Source of the DNA: Caulobacter sp048541825 | GTDB taxonomy: Bacteria; Pseudomonadota; Alphaproteobacteria; Caulobacterales; Caulobacteraceae | Direction: 5' to 3' | Length of the DNA stretch: 64,000 bases | Assembly: GCF_048541825.1 (NCBI RefSeq) | Contig: NZ_CP183333.1 | Span: 81,407-145,406, forward strand | Part shown: in pieces, positions 43,597 through 52,500 of the stretch | Layout: each line of letters opens with the position of its first letter | Numbering within the stretch: position 1 is the stretch's first letter | Made by a program: the position numbers and the translations under genes | The notes under the pieces: generated by a model | The model's database searches: none | What the model was told of the DNA's origin: nothing | The model's input: only the letters and a program-made list of their open reading frames with translations

Positions 43597-43735
43597 GGAG
43601 GGGCCAAAGGACGAATCCCCGTGGAAACCGGCCTGCAGCGCAGCGAAGGTCGGAGGGTCCGCGGGGTTCGCCTCGCTCAGGCGAGGTCGCCTTTGACCCC
43701 GACCGTCCCGCCCTAGGTTCGTGAGACTGATCGCG
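43597..43735. repeat. Leader repeat upstream of the 73-residue gene
   Basis: Second copy of the repeat at 42551-42700, about 80-215 bases upstream of the start codon. Confidence 0.55.
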
Positions 43736-43968
43736 GACGAGTTCGACCCTGCGGCGCCCAACCCGGGAGACGACTGACGGCTTGGTGCTGGCGCCGACAT
43801 GCGGATCACCACAGCCAGACCCCTGACAACCTCAACGCCTTGGGCGCCCTCTTGCGGAACTTTTGTGGCGCCGCTTTCCGACGGGATTTAGGGGGAGTTC
43901 GATCTCGCTGATATGCGGGTATGAGGCGGTCGAGCACTGGCCTGAAAAGACAGAATGGACCTTCACCG

Positions 43969-44634
43969 ATGAGCGACATGCGAAAGGATGCCGCCGGTCA
44001 AGACGCCGCGCGGGTAGCCGCCATGGAGCTTTGGTGTGGCCTCTCAGCTGACCAGCTCGGCACTGCAACACCCAACCTGATCGTCTTTCCCGAACGTATC
44101 AGCCAACACGAAATCGACCAGGCAGTTGCCCGTTGTCCAGACGCCATCGTCGCCGGCGCGATCTCCACGAAGGGTTTCATGCGAGGGGTGATCTGGCATC
44201 ACGGCCGCAACCAGATCGACTATCTCAAGGTTGGCAATGATGGACGCCCCGGCTCCTCGCCGTCACCGAGGCGAGAACAACCAACCATCTACCAAAGCCA
44301 TGACCTGGCGGTCGGACTCCTGATTTGCATGGACTTCGATATTCCGGACGTTCGAGACGGGGTCATCGAGCAACTCCATCGCTCAGCGGCGCAGTTCAAA
44401 GTGCTGTGCGTGCCAGCAGATATGTACAGCGCTTGGTTTTCCACAGAGCCCATCACTCCGCCAAAGTTGGCCGGAATCCATGTGGCGGTGAGCAATGGCC
44501 TGGTCCATGGCGACAACCGGCTTCGGAGCTTCATCACCGATCGCAAGCGGATGAAGGATGCGAGCGCGAAGCAGGTCGACAGAGAGCCAATCAGATTGTG
44601 GCTCGGTGATAACCGAGGCGCCGATAATCCCTGA
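43969..44634 (+). CDS. Nitrilase-superfamily (C-N hydrolase-like) protein
   Basis: A 221-residue protein with all three nitrilase catalytic residues in order: E42 in NLIVFPERIS, K87 in IDYLKVGN, and C120 in GLLICMDFDIPDV. The pattern VGLLICMD is the typical nucleophile elbow, and a later strand-loop VLCVPADM / VAVSNG fits the fold. It is shorter than most nitrilases (260-330), with the N-terminal strand region reduced. The substrate is unknown. It is alone on the plus strand among minus-strand plasmid genes. The ATG at 43969 is probable; 43978 is an alternative. Confidence 0.7.
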   Translation: MSDMRKDAAGQDAARVAAMELWCGLSADQLGTATPNLIVFPERISQHEIDQAVARCPDAIVAGAISTKGFMRGVIWHHGRNQIDYLKVGNDGRPGSSPSPRREQPTIYQSHDLAVGLLICMDFDIPDVRDGVIEQLHRSAAQFKVLCVPADMYSAWFSTEPITPPKLAGIHVAVSNGLVHGDNRLRSFITDRKRMKDASAKQVDREPIRLWLGDNRGADNP

Positions 44635-44641
44635 CCGACGA

Positions 44642-44668
44642 TCTGCGGCGGCCATGGGCCGCCGCAGA
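44642..44668. terminator. 12-bp perfect hairpin between converging genes
   Basis: TCTGCGGCGGCC, loop ATG, and its complement, between the stops at 44634 and 44676. It probably ends both transcripts. Confidence 0.7.
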
Positions 44669-44675
44669 CAGGCGC

Positions 44676-45608
44676 CTATGCCCGCGTTCGGATGACGACG
44701 TGGCGCACGCCCTTGTCGCCGGCCTTTTGTCCGAGATTGAGAGCCGGTCCGAAGGGTTGCAGACCCGCTCCGCGCTCGGCGTTGAGCGTATTGGCCAGAG
44801 TCAGGACGCAGACCGGATCGAGTTCGAGCATCTCGTCGTTGGCCCGGAACGGGGCGGCCCGTCCGTGACGGTCAAAATCGGCCTTGGCCAGGACCAGGGT
44901 CACGTTCTTGGACTTCGCCCACTTGATCGCGAGCTTCTCGGCGCCTTTGGCGCCGGTCGTGGCCAGAGCCATTTCCGGCCACTGCTCGCGAGCCCAGTTG
45001 AGAGCATCGAAGATACGGCCCGCGTCCTCTGCGGTGTCTGCGAGCGGCGATCCACGGAAGGCGATGATGGTCGCCCCGGGGTCGGCGGCGGAGTGCTTTC
45101 GAGCCTTGGCTGAACGGATGACATCCCGGGCCTCAATCTGTGCGGCGGTTGTCCTCGAAGCTCTGACGTTGCCCTTCCAGGGGCTCCAGACCTCACCGGT
45201 CGCCGTCGTATAACTGGCCGCCGCAGCGTCTCGGACGAATTCGAGGGCCATGGTGGCGACATCGGCGGCGCGGGCCTTGCGGGTGGCAGTCTGGAGTTCG
45301 GTATCGGCGATCTCCGAGCCGTCGAAGTCCCGGGTCAGTCGGTTGAGGCCATCCCTGGCGCGGTCGGCTTCGCGTTCGATTCGTTGCGCCGCCGAGTGGA
45401 AGGCCCCGATCAGGCTCTCCGAAGCGATTGCCTGGAAATCCTCCAGGGCCGTGTCGATGAAGACATCGAGCACCTCGTTCATCAGGGCGTGGCCGAGTTG
45501 GATAAGCGCCTCTTCGTGAGGATGGGGGCGGGGGTCGTCGAGGGTCAGGGCCTGGGCCTCGAAGTGGGTCATCTGGCCGGTCAGGGGAGCGTGTGGAGAA
45601 AACTGCAT
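44676..45608 (-). CDS. DUF2493 (SLOG/YAcAr-type) plasmid protein
   Basis: A 310-residue protein. Start at the ATG ending at 45608 (MQFSPHAPLTGQM), with AGGA about 10 bases upstream; the longer frame covers a hairpin leader. The N-terminal 150 residues are helical and charged. The C-terminal half (ATIIAFRGSPLADTAEDAG, LATTGAKGAEKLAIKWA, VTLVLAKADFDRHGRAAPF) is the DUF2493 domain, related to the SLOG superfamily that binds nucleotide derivatives. Such proteins are common on plasmids beside ArdC and helicase genes. Function is unknown; nucleotide-signal sensing is an inference. Confidence 0.8.
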   Translation of the reverse strand: MQFSPHAPLTGQMTHFEAQALTLDDPRPHPHEEALIQLGHALMNEVLDVFIDTALEDFQAIASESLIGAFHSAAQRIEREADRARDGLNRLTRDFDGSEIADTELQTATRKARAADVATMALEFVRDAAAASYTTATGEVWSPWKGNVRASRTTAAQIEARDVIRSAKARKHSAADPGATIIAFRGSPLADTAEDAGRIFDALNWAREQWPEMALATTGAKGAEKLAIKWAKSKNVTLVLAKADFDRHGRAAPFRANDEMLELDPVCVLTLANTLNAERGAGLQPFGPALNLGQKAGDKGVRHVVIRTRA

Positions 45609-45674
45609 TGCGAGACATCCTTTCGGAGTGGGGTGTGGAGCCTGTCGGCTCGACGACCGTCTCGCGCCGACGGC

Positions 45675-45728
45675 CCGAGGCCCCCCACAAGGGCTTTGAG
45701 CGCAGCGTCCCTTGTGGGGGGGCCTCGG
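45675..45728. other. Large inverted repeat between the AbiEii and DUF2493 genes
   Basis: CCGAGGCCCCCCACAAGGG (45675-45693) and its complement with one extra G (45709-45728) around a 15-base loop. It could terminate the abiE transcript or act as an attenuator in the DUF2493 leader. Confidence 0.6.
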
Positions 45729-45895
45729 ACGGTGGCGAGGTCTCAAGAGCCAAAGGGATGCAGACCGCCACGCAACTGTGTCTCGTGTGGATTTCGCGCA
45801 CGTCGGGCAGGCCAAGGTGTCCACGGAGGGCCAGAAATGGCCCGCGTCGAAAGACCCCGAACGTCCAGGCGCTGACGCGCCGCCATCACCGGCCC

Positions 45896-46921
45896 CTATG
45901 GGGCGGGGTGCATGGCCGCATTGATGCGGCCCTCAAGCTCCAGGCAATGGGCCATCAGCTGATCGAAGGGTTCGGCGTCATCGAACAGCAGGCCGTCAGC
46001 GACCATGGCCTCATAGTCTGCCCCGAGGACGGCGCGAGCTTCGCCGTCCGGCGCCAGATGGATCGCGCCATGCACGGCCGCCTGATAGTTGATGACCGCC
46101 TTGCCCGCGTCCTTTTCGACGAAGAACATGGCCTTGTGATCGGCGACCGCCTGGGCCAGCACCTGGTCGGCGATGGCAGCTTCGGCAAAACCCGCATCAT
46201 CGAGCCGCGCCAGGTCATGCCAATGGCGGGCGAAACGGTCACCCCGCAGCCGGCCTTGGGCGCAGAAGACGTGGATGGCCGTCGCCTTCTCCCAGAAAGT
46301 GCGCTCAGCCCGCATCACCATTGGCCGCGCGGTCGGAAAGACCACGCCTTCGACAAGTCCGGCGGCGTCGCAGACGACGTCGTGCAGCGCGCTGGGTTCA
46401 CCCGTGGACCGGGCGCCAAACTCCAGCATGACTGCCGGCGCGACATAGCCCGAGCCGGTAGCCAGAGGTTCGTATTCGACAAAGACCTTCTCGCCTTCGA
46501 GCCGAAGCCGCGCGGGCGCGCCGTCAACCACAAGTCTGGCCTGGAGGGTTGGCAGGACGTGATCCTCCACCCATTGCGGGAGCCGCTGGCCGACCGCCTT
46601 GGTCCAGCGCCGCTCCTCGCCGCGTGACGCCGGCAGGGCGTCGCTGGTCTGTCCCACCAGGTCCGGCGCGAGCGCGCGGATGTCATAGGTAAGATCGACG
46701 TCTTCGGAGAACCGCCGGATCACGCCGTAGGCCTTCGAGAGCGATGTCCCACCCTTGAAGACCAGATGCTCGCCAAGCGGCGAGGAGAACAGGGCGTCGA
46801 GCGCCCAGACGACCCAGATGTCCTTCTCTAGCAGGTGCGCCGCCCGCCCGGATGCGGACGCGGCGACCGCCAAGGCCTCACGCCGCTCCTCGGCCGAAAG
46901 CTTGAGGAAGGCCTCAGACAT
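45896..46921 (-). CDS. abiEii: AbiEii-family nucleotidyltransferase toxin
   Basis: A 341-residue nucleotidyltransferase of the AbiEii/AbiGii family. The catalytic signature is clear: FKGGTSLSKAYGVIRRFSEDVDL (about residues 55-77 read in two parts), giving the GGTS and S-E-D-x-D metal-binding motifs. AbiEii toxins block growth, possibly by modifying RNA with a nucleotide, and are held in check by AbiEi at the expression level. It overlaps the antitoxin gene by 8 bases. Confidence 0.88.
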   Translation of the reverse strand: MSEAFLKLSAEERREALAVAASASGRAAHLLEKDIWVVWALDALFSSPLGEHLVFKGGTSLSKAYGVIRRFSEDVDLTYDIRALAPDLVGQTSDALPASRGEERRWTKAVGQRLPQWVEDHVLPTLQARLVVDGAPARLRLEGEKVFVEYEPLATGSGYVAPAVMLEFGARSTGEPSALHDVVCDAAGLVEGVVFPTARPMVMRAERTFWEKATAIHVFCAQGRLRGDRFARHWHDLARLDDAGFAEAAIADQVLAQAVADHKAMFFVEKDAGKAVINYQAAVHGAIHLAPDGEARAVLGADYEAMVADGLLFDDAEPFDQLMAHCLELEGRINAAMHPAP

Positions 46922-47510
46922 GGGCGAACGGCTGGCTCACCTGCTGCGCGAGCCAGGACGGAAGCAGAGGCGCGGCCTTGGCCAGCGCCTGGAGGTCCGA
47001 GGCGGGGAGCGTGCGCCGCAGGGTGACCAACGCACCCTCGGCCTTAGAGGGGCCAAGCCAAGCCAAAGCGCGCAGGATCTCGCCCGCGGGCCGCCCGGCC
47101 AGCACGAGTTGCCAGGCCGGCGCGTGCCGCATTTCGACCGATTGGCGGCCCAGCCGCAGCGTCCGGCTCGGACCCGAGGTCAGATAGACGCTGCGCACGG
47201 GAACTTGCGAGGTCAGGCCGAGCGCGTTGGCCGCCGCGGCGCCGTGCGACGCGACGGTTTCGCCGCGCAGCTCGGCCAGGCCCGCCACGACTTTTTCCGT
47301 GGTGGGTGCGCGAGCCCCAAAGCGGCTCTCAACGGGCCGGACATAGAGGCCCCGGCCGGCGCGCAGCAGTTTACCCCGCCGCGCGAGCCGCGACAGAGCC
47401 TGGTCGACAGCCGCGCGCTGGCCCAGGTGCAACAATCCCTTGGCGGTCAGCAACGCGCCCTCCGGCACGGTGCGGCTGTGTTCGAGAATCTCTTCCGTCA
47501 ATCGTTGCAT
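46914..47510 (-). CDS. AbiEi-type antitoxin (DUF6088-like)
   Basis: A 198-residue protein with an N-terminal winged helix (TAKGLLHLGQRAAVDQALSRL, then LLRAGRGLYVRP) and a C-terminal domain with HGAAAANALGLTSQVP and YLTSGPSRTLRLG. This is the short antitoxin that goes with AbiEii. It probably represses its own promoter through the inverted repeat at 47521-47553. The overlap with the toxin gene gives coupled expression. Together they form a type IV toxin-antitoxin and abortive-infection unit that also helps plasmid maintenance. Confidence 0.82.
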   Translation of the reverse strand: MQRLTEEILEHSRTVPEGALLTAKGLLHLGQRAAVDQALSRLARRGKLLRAGRGLYVRPVESRFGARAPTTEKVVAGLAELRGETVASHGAAAANALGLTSQVPVRSVYLTSGPSRTLRLGRQSVEMRHAPAWQLVLAGRPAGEILRALAWLGPSKAEGALVTLRRTLPASDLQALAKAAPLLPSWLAQQVSQPFAHV

Positions 47511-47520
47511 GGGTCACCTG

Positions 47521-47553
47521 ACTGTCAGAATAAATAGGACCACTTCTGACAGT
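47521..47553. promoter_or_regulatory. Operator-like inverted repeat of the abiE operon
   Basis: ACTGTCAGAA (47521-47530), 13 bases, TTCTGACAGT (47544-47553): perfect 10-base arms just upstream of the antitoxin ATG. It matches the known habit of AbiEi binding inverted repeats in its promoter. Confidence 0.65.
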
Positions 47554-47597
47554 TAGCAACCCGCGGATTAGGGAACGGTTTCCACGGCTGACCGACC

Positions 47598-48491
47598 TCA
47601 CGCCGCCAGGGATGTGGCGGCCACATCCACGCGGCTGAAGGCTTCCAAGTGGTCGACCGCCCGCTGCGCGTGGCCTGAAGCCTCCAGCAACGCCGCCGGC
47701 CGCTCCTTCAGGATCGACGCCCAGTGGGCCAAATAGGCCGCATGGCCATCCAAAAGCTGAGGGCGCAGGCCGATCCGCAAGCCCAACGCCGCCGCCCCGA
47801 TCTCGGCCACCAGCTCCTCGAAGGCATAGGCCTCGTCGCCGAACCTGGCCCCAAATTCCCGGTTCAGCCGGTGCGGCGCTCCAGTCCAATGGACGGCCTC
47901 GTGGGCGAAAGTCGCCTGATAGTCATCGACCGTATCGAACGCCTCCGGGGCCGGCAGGCAGATGACGTCGCGGGCGCGGCTGTAGCAGGCCACACCGCCG
48001 CCGAGTTCGATCTTGGCGGGGATCGCGTCCAGCAACGCGCTGCGCGCCGCGGCCCGAACGGCGGAATCGATCTTCGGAGCCCGAAGGTAGGGCTCGGGGC
48101 AATCTGTCAGCTGCTCGGCGTTAAAAACCGCGTAGGCCTTCAGGTAGCGCAGCACCCTCGGATCGTCCTCGGACGCCCCAGGCGACGCGGCGGCGTCGCC
48201 GTCGAGAACGCGGGTTTTGTAGAGGATAGCCGGCGAGCTCTTGGCCCCCTTCATGATCGGCGCCCCGATGCCAAGCGCCTGACGGAAGGTGAACCAGTAG
48301 GGCGAGGCATAGCCGCCCACGGCCCCCGCGAACGACAGCAGCCAGGCATTGCTGCCGGTGAAGGGCTGGCCGTCAGAGCGCAGCGGCAGGCTGGGATCGG
48401 CGCAGGCGACCCACGCCTGCCTCCAGGGCGGAACACCGCGTTCGATGCGCGCGATGAGATCGGCCATCATCGGCTCAAGGGGATTGGTCAT
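47598..48491 (-). CDS. ardC: ArdC-like antirestriction protein
   Basis: A 297-residue protein. The N-terminal ssDNA-binding ArdC domain spans about 1-125 (IERGVPPWRQAW, FTGSNAWLL, YWFTFRQALGIGA, KAYAVFNAEQ). The C-terminal zincin-like domain has the metal motif HEAVHW and a downstream Glu in FEELVAEIGA. ArdC proteins protect incoming plasmid DNA from restriction. Its leader (48511-48583) is nearly the same as that of the RadC-like gene, indicating shared control. Confidence 0.88.
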   Translation of the reverse strand: MTNPLEPMMADLIARIERGVPPWRQAWVACADPSLPLRSDGQPFTGSNAWLLSFAGAVGGYASPYWFTFRQALGIGAPIMKGAKSSPAILYKTRVLDGDAAASPGASEDDPRVLRYLKAYAVFNAEQLTDCPEPYLRAPKIDSAVRAAARSALLDAIPAKIELGGGVACYSRARDVICLPAPEAFDTVDDYQATFAHEAVHWTGAPHRLNREFGARFGDEAYAFEELVAEIGAAALGLRIGLRPQLLDGHAAYLAHWASILKERPAALLEASGHAQRAVDHLEAFSRVDVAATSLAA

Positions 48492-48510
48492 GGGATCCTC
48501 AGGGGTTTTT

Positions 48511-48583
48511 GCGCCGGGCCTTTTCCCGGATCGCTCAACCCTTTCGGTCCCTGCCTTTGTCCTTTCCCAGCGCAGCCGGCCGG
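48511..48583. repeat. 73-base leader repeat, ardC copy
   Basis: Matches 49385-49457 at about 65 of 73 positions, including CCCGGATCGCTCA and GGTCCCTGCCTTTGTCC. It lies 20-92 bases upstream of the ardC-like start. Confidence 0.7.
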
Positions 48584-48616
48584 CCCCATGCGGCGGGCTC
48601 AGCTCCAGCAGGATAG

Positions 48617-49366
48617 CTACATCAGCCCCAACGCCTTGAAACTGGCGACGTCAGCCCGCCCGACAACCACATGATCATGCACCGCGATACCCAAGGTCCT
48701 CCCGCCATCGACGACCTTCCGCGTCATCTCGATGTCGGCGGCCGACGGCGTTTGATCGCCGGATGGATGATTATGCACCAGGATCACGGCCGAGGCCGAC
48801 AGTTCCAACGCCCGGCGCATGACCTCCCGGGGATAGACCGGGGCATGATCGACGGTGCCGTGGTTCATGATCTCGTCAGCGATCAACTGGTTCTTCTTGT
48901 CGAGGAAGAGCACCCGGAACGCCTCGCGCTCGCAGTGGGCCATCGTCAGCTTCAGGTAGCCGATGAGGGCGGACCACGAAGACATAACCGAGCGTCCTGG
49001 CAGTTCAGACGCGGCGAGGCGGCGCGCGGCGTCGTAGATCAGCTGCAGGTCGAGGGCGACGCCGGCGTCGACGATCATGCACAGGGCGGCGAAGTCGGCC
49101 GCCAGAACCCTTCGCAGACAGCCGAAACGACCTAGCAGCGCCGCGGCGTTGGCCGGAGCGCCACAAGGCATGGACCGCGAGAGCAGGAGTTCGAGCGCCT
49201 CTGCGTCGTTGAGAGCAGCAAGACCGCCGGCTTCGGCCCTTGCCCGAAGCGATGCGGTCGAGGTGACGGCGCGCGAGGGGCCGGCGTAGCGCGCGGCCAC
49301 CTCGCCTACGCCTGGAAGGTCGCCGAAGAGATCGGGCGCCTGAAGATGGGGGGAGAGCTTGGACAT
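48617..49366 (-). CDS. radC: RadC-family JAB/MPN-domain protein
   Basis: A 249-residue RadC-like protein. The JAMM metal motif is complete near the C-terminus: HNHPSGDQTPSAAD with the upstream Glu region. An N-terminal helix-hairpin-helix-like part (LNDAEALELLLSRS) precedes it. Plasmid and island copies are common, and recombination or nuclease roles have been suggested but not settled. It lies between ardC-like and helicase genes on the minus strand with its own leader. Confidence 0.88.
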   Translation of the reverse strand: MSKLSPHLQAPDLFGDLPGVGEVAARYAGPSRAVTSTASLRARAEAGGLAALNDAEALELLLSRSMPCGAPANAAALLGRFGCLRRVLAADFAALCMIVDAGVALDLQLIYDAARRLAASELPGRSVMSSWSALIGYLKLTMAHCEREAFRVLFLDKKNQLIADEIMNHGTVDHAPVYPREVMRRALELSASAVILVHNHPSGDQTPSAADIEMTRKVVDGGRTLGIAVHDHVVVGRADVASFKALGLM

Positions 49367-49384
49367 GGGAGCCTTGGGTCGTCG

Positions 49385-49457
49385 GCGCCGGACCTCTTCC
49401 CGGATCGCTCACCCCCCTCGGTCCCTGCCTTTGTCCTTTCCCGGCGCAGCCGGTTGG
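49385..49457. repeat. 73-base leader repeat, radC copy
   Basis: Second copy of the leader at 48511-48583, at 19-91 bases before the radC-like start. Confidence 0.7.
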
Positions 49458-49484
49458 CTAAGGCGCCGGAGGCCGACGCTGGAA

Positions 49485-49510
49485 GGCCGTGAGCGCCAAA
49501 GCCCACGGCC
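49485..49510. terminator. Hairpin after the methylase-helicase gene
   Basis: GGCCGTG, 12-base loop, CACGGCC, 11 bases past the stop at 49521. Confidence 0.45.
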
Positions 49511-49520
49511 CCCAAGTCAC

Positions 49521-52500
49521 TCAGGCTGCGGCCGGGAGCAGCGTCTGCGGCGGCCACTTCGCCAGCAGCGCCGACAACACCTGCGGCTTCTCAACCGGCA
49601 CGAAGACGCGAGGCGTGTAGTTGATGATCTCGACGAAACAGCCGAGCAGCGTGAAGGCCGAGCGGTCAGCGGCGGCCCCCACCACCTCGATCCGATGACG
49701 ATCCATCACCTTGGCGCGTCTCAGCCAAAACCCGCCGGTCAGCATGATCGAGGTGTTTTCAGTCAGGACCAGATGGGCGGCGTTCGGGCCTTCGCCGACC
49801 ACGCTGGCCACATCACTCAGGCCCAGCGCGATCTTCAGGCCCGGGACCTGCCCGGCGTCGAGCACGCGGCCCAGCCAGCGGCGACCGTCCGGTGCCTTGA
49901 GGCGCCGCACCGAGGCCTGCTTGGCCGGCAGGCTCTCCCAGACCGGCAGGAGGAGGCCGGTCACCAGCACCAGCTCGCGCGTGATCCACGGATCGGCCGC
50001 GGCGATCTCGGCGTCCCAGGCGGCCTGCCAGATCGGTTCGGGCACGATCTCCCAGGCCGATTCCTCATAGACCTTGAGGGGCGAGACGCCGCGCTTCTCC
50101 GGCCGGATGATCCGCACCGCCGGCACCAGGCGGTCGTCGTCGTCGGTCGTCGTCAGGCCCTTCACCACCAGGCCGGCCCGCCCCGAACGGGCATTGATCA
50201 CATACTCCAGAGCCTCGGGGTTCAACCCGTGCAGCGCCTCGCCGGAGCCGGTCAGCACCCGCCGCGTGCGGACCTCAAAGGTCATGATCTTGGTCTGCGC
50301 GCCGGTCAGGGTGTCGGTGCGGATCACCTCCTCCGACTTGATCGCAAGATCGTCGGCGACGATGTCCTCCATCCCCCTGTCGATGGCGCCGGAGGCCGAA
50401 GCCCGTTCGAGGATGCTGGCCAGGATCTCGTCGAAGGCGGTGAAGAGACCATTCTGGTCCTCGATCCGCAGGGCCAGCAGGCGATTGAGGAAGGTGTTCA
50501 TCGCCGGCATGTCGTCGGACTTCTTGAGATTGCCGTCGCTATCCAGCAGCTTCAGCCCGGTCCTGGTCTCGAACGTCTCGCGGCTCATGGCCTCGACGGA
50601 CCCGAAGTGCAGGGCGACGAAGAAGGCCTGCAGAGCGCGGTGCGCCCACGGGCTTTCCAGGTTGTCCTCCGGCCGAAACAGCCCGTTGCCCGCCGATCGA
50701 CGCTCCCCACGGGTCAGGGCGCCCAGGCTGTCGAGCCGCCGCGCGATGGTGCTGAGGAACCGCTTCTCCCCGTGAATGTCGGTCGTCACCGGCCGGAACA
50801 GCGGCGCATGAGCCTGGTTGGTCCGGTGCGAGCGACCAAGGCCCTGGATGGCGCCGTCCGCGCGCCAACCGGGTTCGACCAGGTAGTGGGCTCGCCGCTG
50901 CTGGTTCGCCGCGCCAAGATCGGCGTGGTAGCTGCGCCCGGTGCCGCCAGCGTCGGAGAACACCAGCACCCGCTTCTTGCCGGACATGAAGGCGTCGGTC
51001 TCGGCCTTGGCCGCCGAGGCGCCGCGACGCTCGACGACGCGCCGGCCGCCGCGCAGCACGACCCGGCGCGCCCGGCCGGTGATCTCGGCCACGGCGTCGG
51101 TTCCCAGCGTGTCGAGGACCGCGTCCAGCACCCCGCTAACGGCCGGAAGGCACGCGAGGTGGGTGACGAGTTCTTCGCGCAGCCGCAGCGCTTCCTGACT
51201 GGCGACCGGCACGCCATCGACCATGACCGGGATCATGGTGACATTGCCTTCCTCGTCCTCGATCGCCTGCATGGCGGTGACCGGGAAGGCTCCCATCAGA
51301 TAATCGAGAACCTGGTCCTTCGGCGTCATGTCGATGGTCAGGTTGTTCCACTCCTCCGGCGGAATCTCGGCCAGCCGGCGTTCCATCACCGCCTCGTTGG
51401 TCGAGACGATCTGCACCACGGAGGAGCGGCCCTGCGCCAGGTCGGTTCTGATCGCCGCAATCAGGGTCGGGGCCTTGAGGCCCGCGAGCAGGTGCCCGAA
51501 GAACCGTAGTTTCGCGCCCTCGAAGGCCGAAAGCACCGCTGAAGCCGCCTGACCATTGGTCGCCTTGCCATCCTCGGTGAGGCCAACCGCCTCCAGGGCC
51601 GCCCGCAGATTCTGATGGATCAACTGGTAGGCATCGGCCCAGGCGTTCCAGATCTCGATGTCCTGAGCGGCGAGGGGGTGCCGCAGCGCCTCGTACTCGA
51701 CGCCGTCGAAGGACAGGGAGCGGGCGATGTAGAGCCCGAGCGCCTTCAGCTCGCGCGCGATCAGCTCCATGACCGCCACGCCGCCCTTGTCGACGGCTTC
51801 CATGAAGGCGTCGCGGGTGTTGAACGGCGCCTCCGGCCCGCCCCAGAGGCCAAGCCGCGCGGCATAGGCGAGGTTCTCCGGCGTCGTCGCGCCGGTCGCC
51901 GACACGTAGAGAATCCGGGCGCCGGGCAGGCGGTTCTGCAACGCCAGGCCGGCCATGCCCTGCTGCGAGGCCTTCTTCGGCCCGCGCGCGCCCTTGCCGC
52001 CACCGGCGGCGTTGGCCATCGCGTGCGCCTCGTCGAAGACGATCACACCATCGAAGTCGGCGCCCAGCCAGCTGACGATCTGATCGAGCCGGGACGGGCG
52101 ATCTCCCCGGGCCGGCTGACGCAAGGTCGCGTAGGTGGTGAAGAGGATGCCGCGATCCAGGCGGATGGCGTCGGCCTGCTTCCAGGCGCTCTGCGGGGTG
52201 ATGTCGGAACCGGCCCCGCCGATGGCGTTCCAATCGCGCCGGGCATCCTCAAGCAGGGCGTCATTCCGTGAGAACCACACGGCCCGCACCCGGCCCTGGG
52301 CCATATTGTCGGCGATGACCCCGGCGATCTGACGGCCCTTGCCGCAACCGGTGCCGTCGCCGAGGAAGAAGCCGCGCCGAAACTGCACCGCGCCCTGCGT
52401 GCCCTCGGCCACCAGATGGACCAGGTGGGCCGCCTCGCCCAGCACCCACGCGCCTGGCAGGCTGCTGGCATGAGCTTCGCCGGCATAGATGATGGTCTCC

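Noticed and set aside
42676..43724. Long open frames on both strands upstream of ssb
   Set aside because: GC-rich DNA keeps many frames open; these have no start signal or recognisable residues, and leader repeats explain part of the region.
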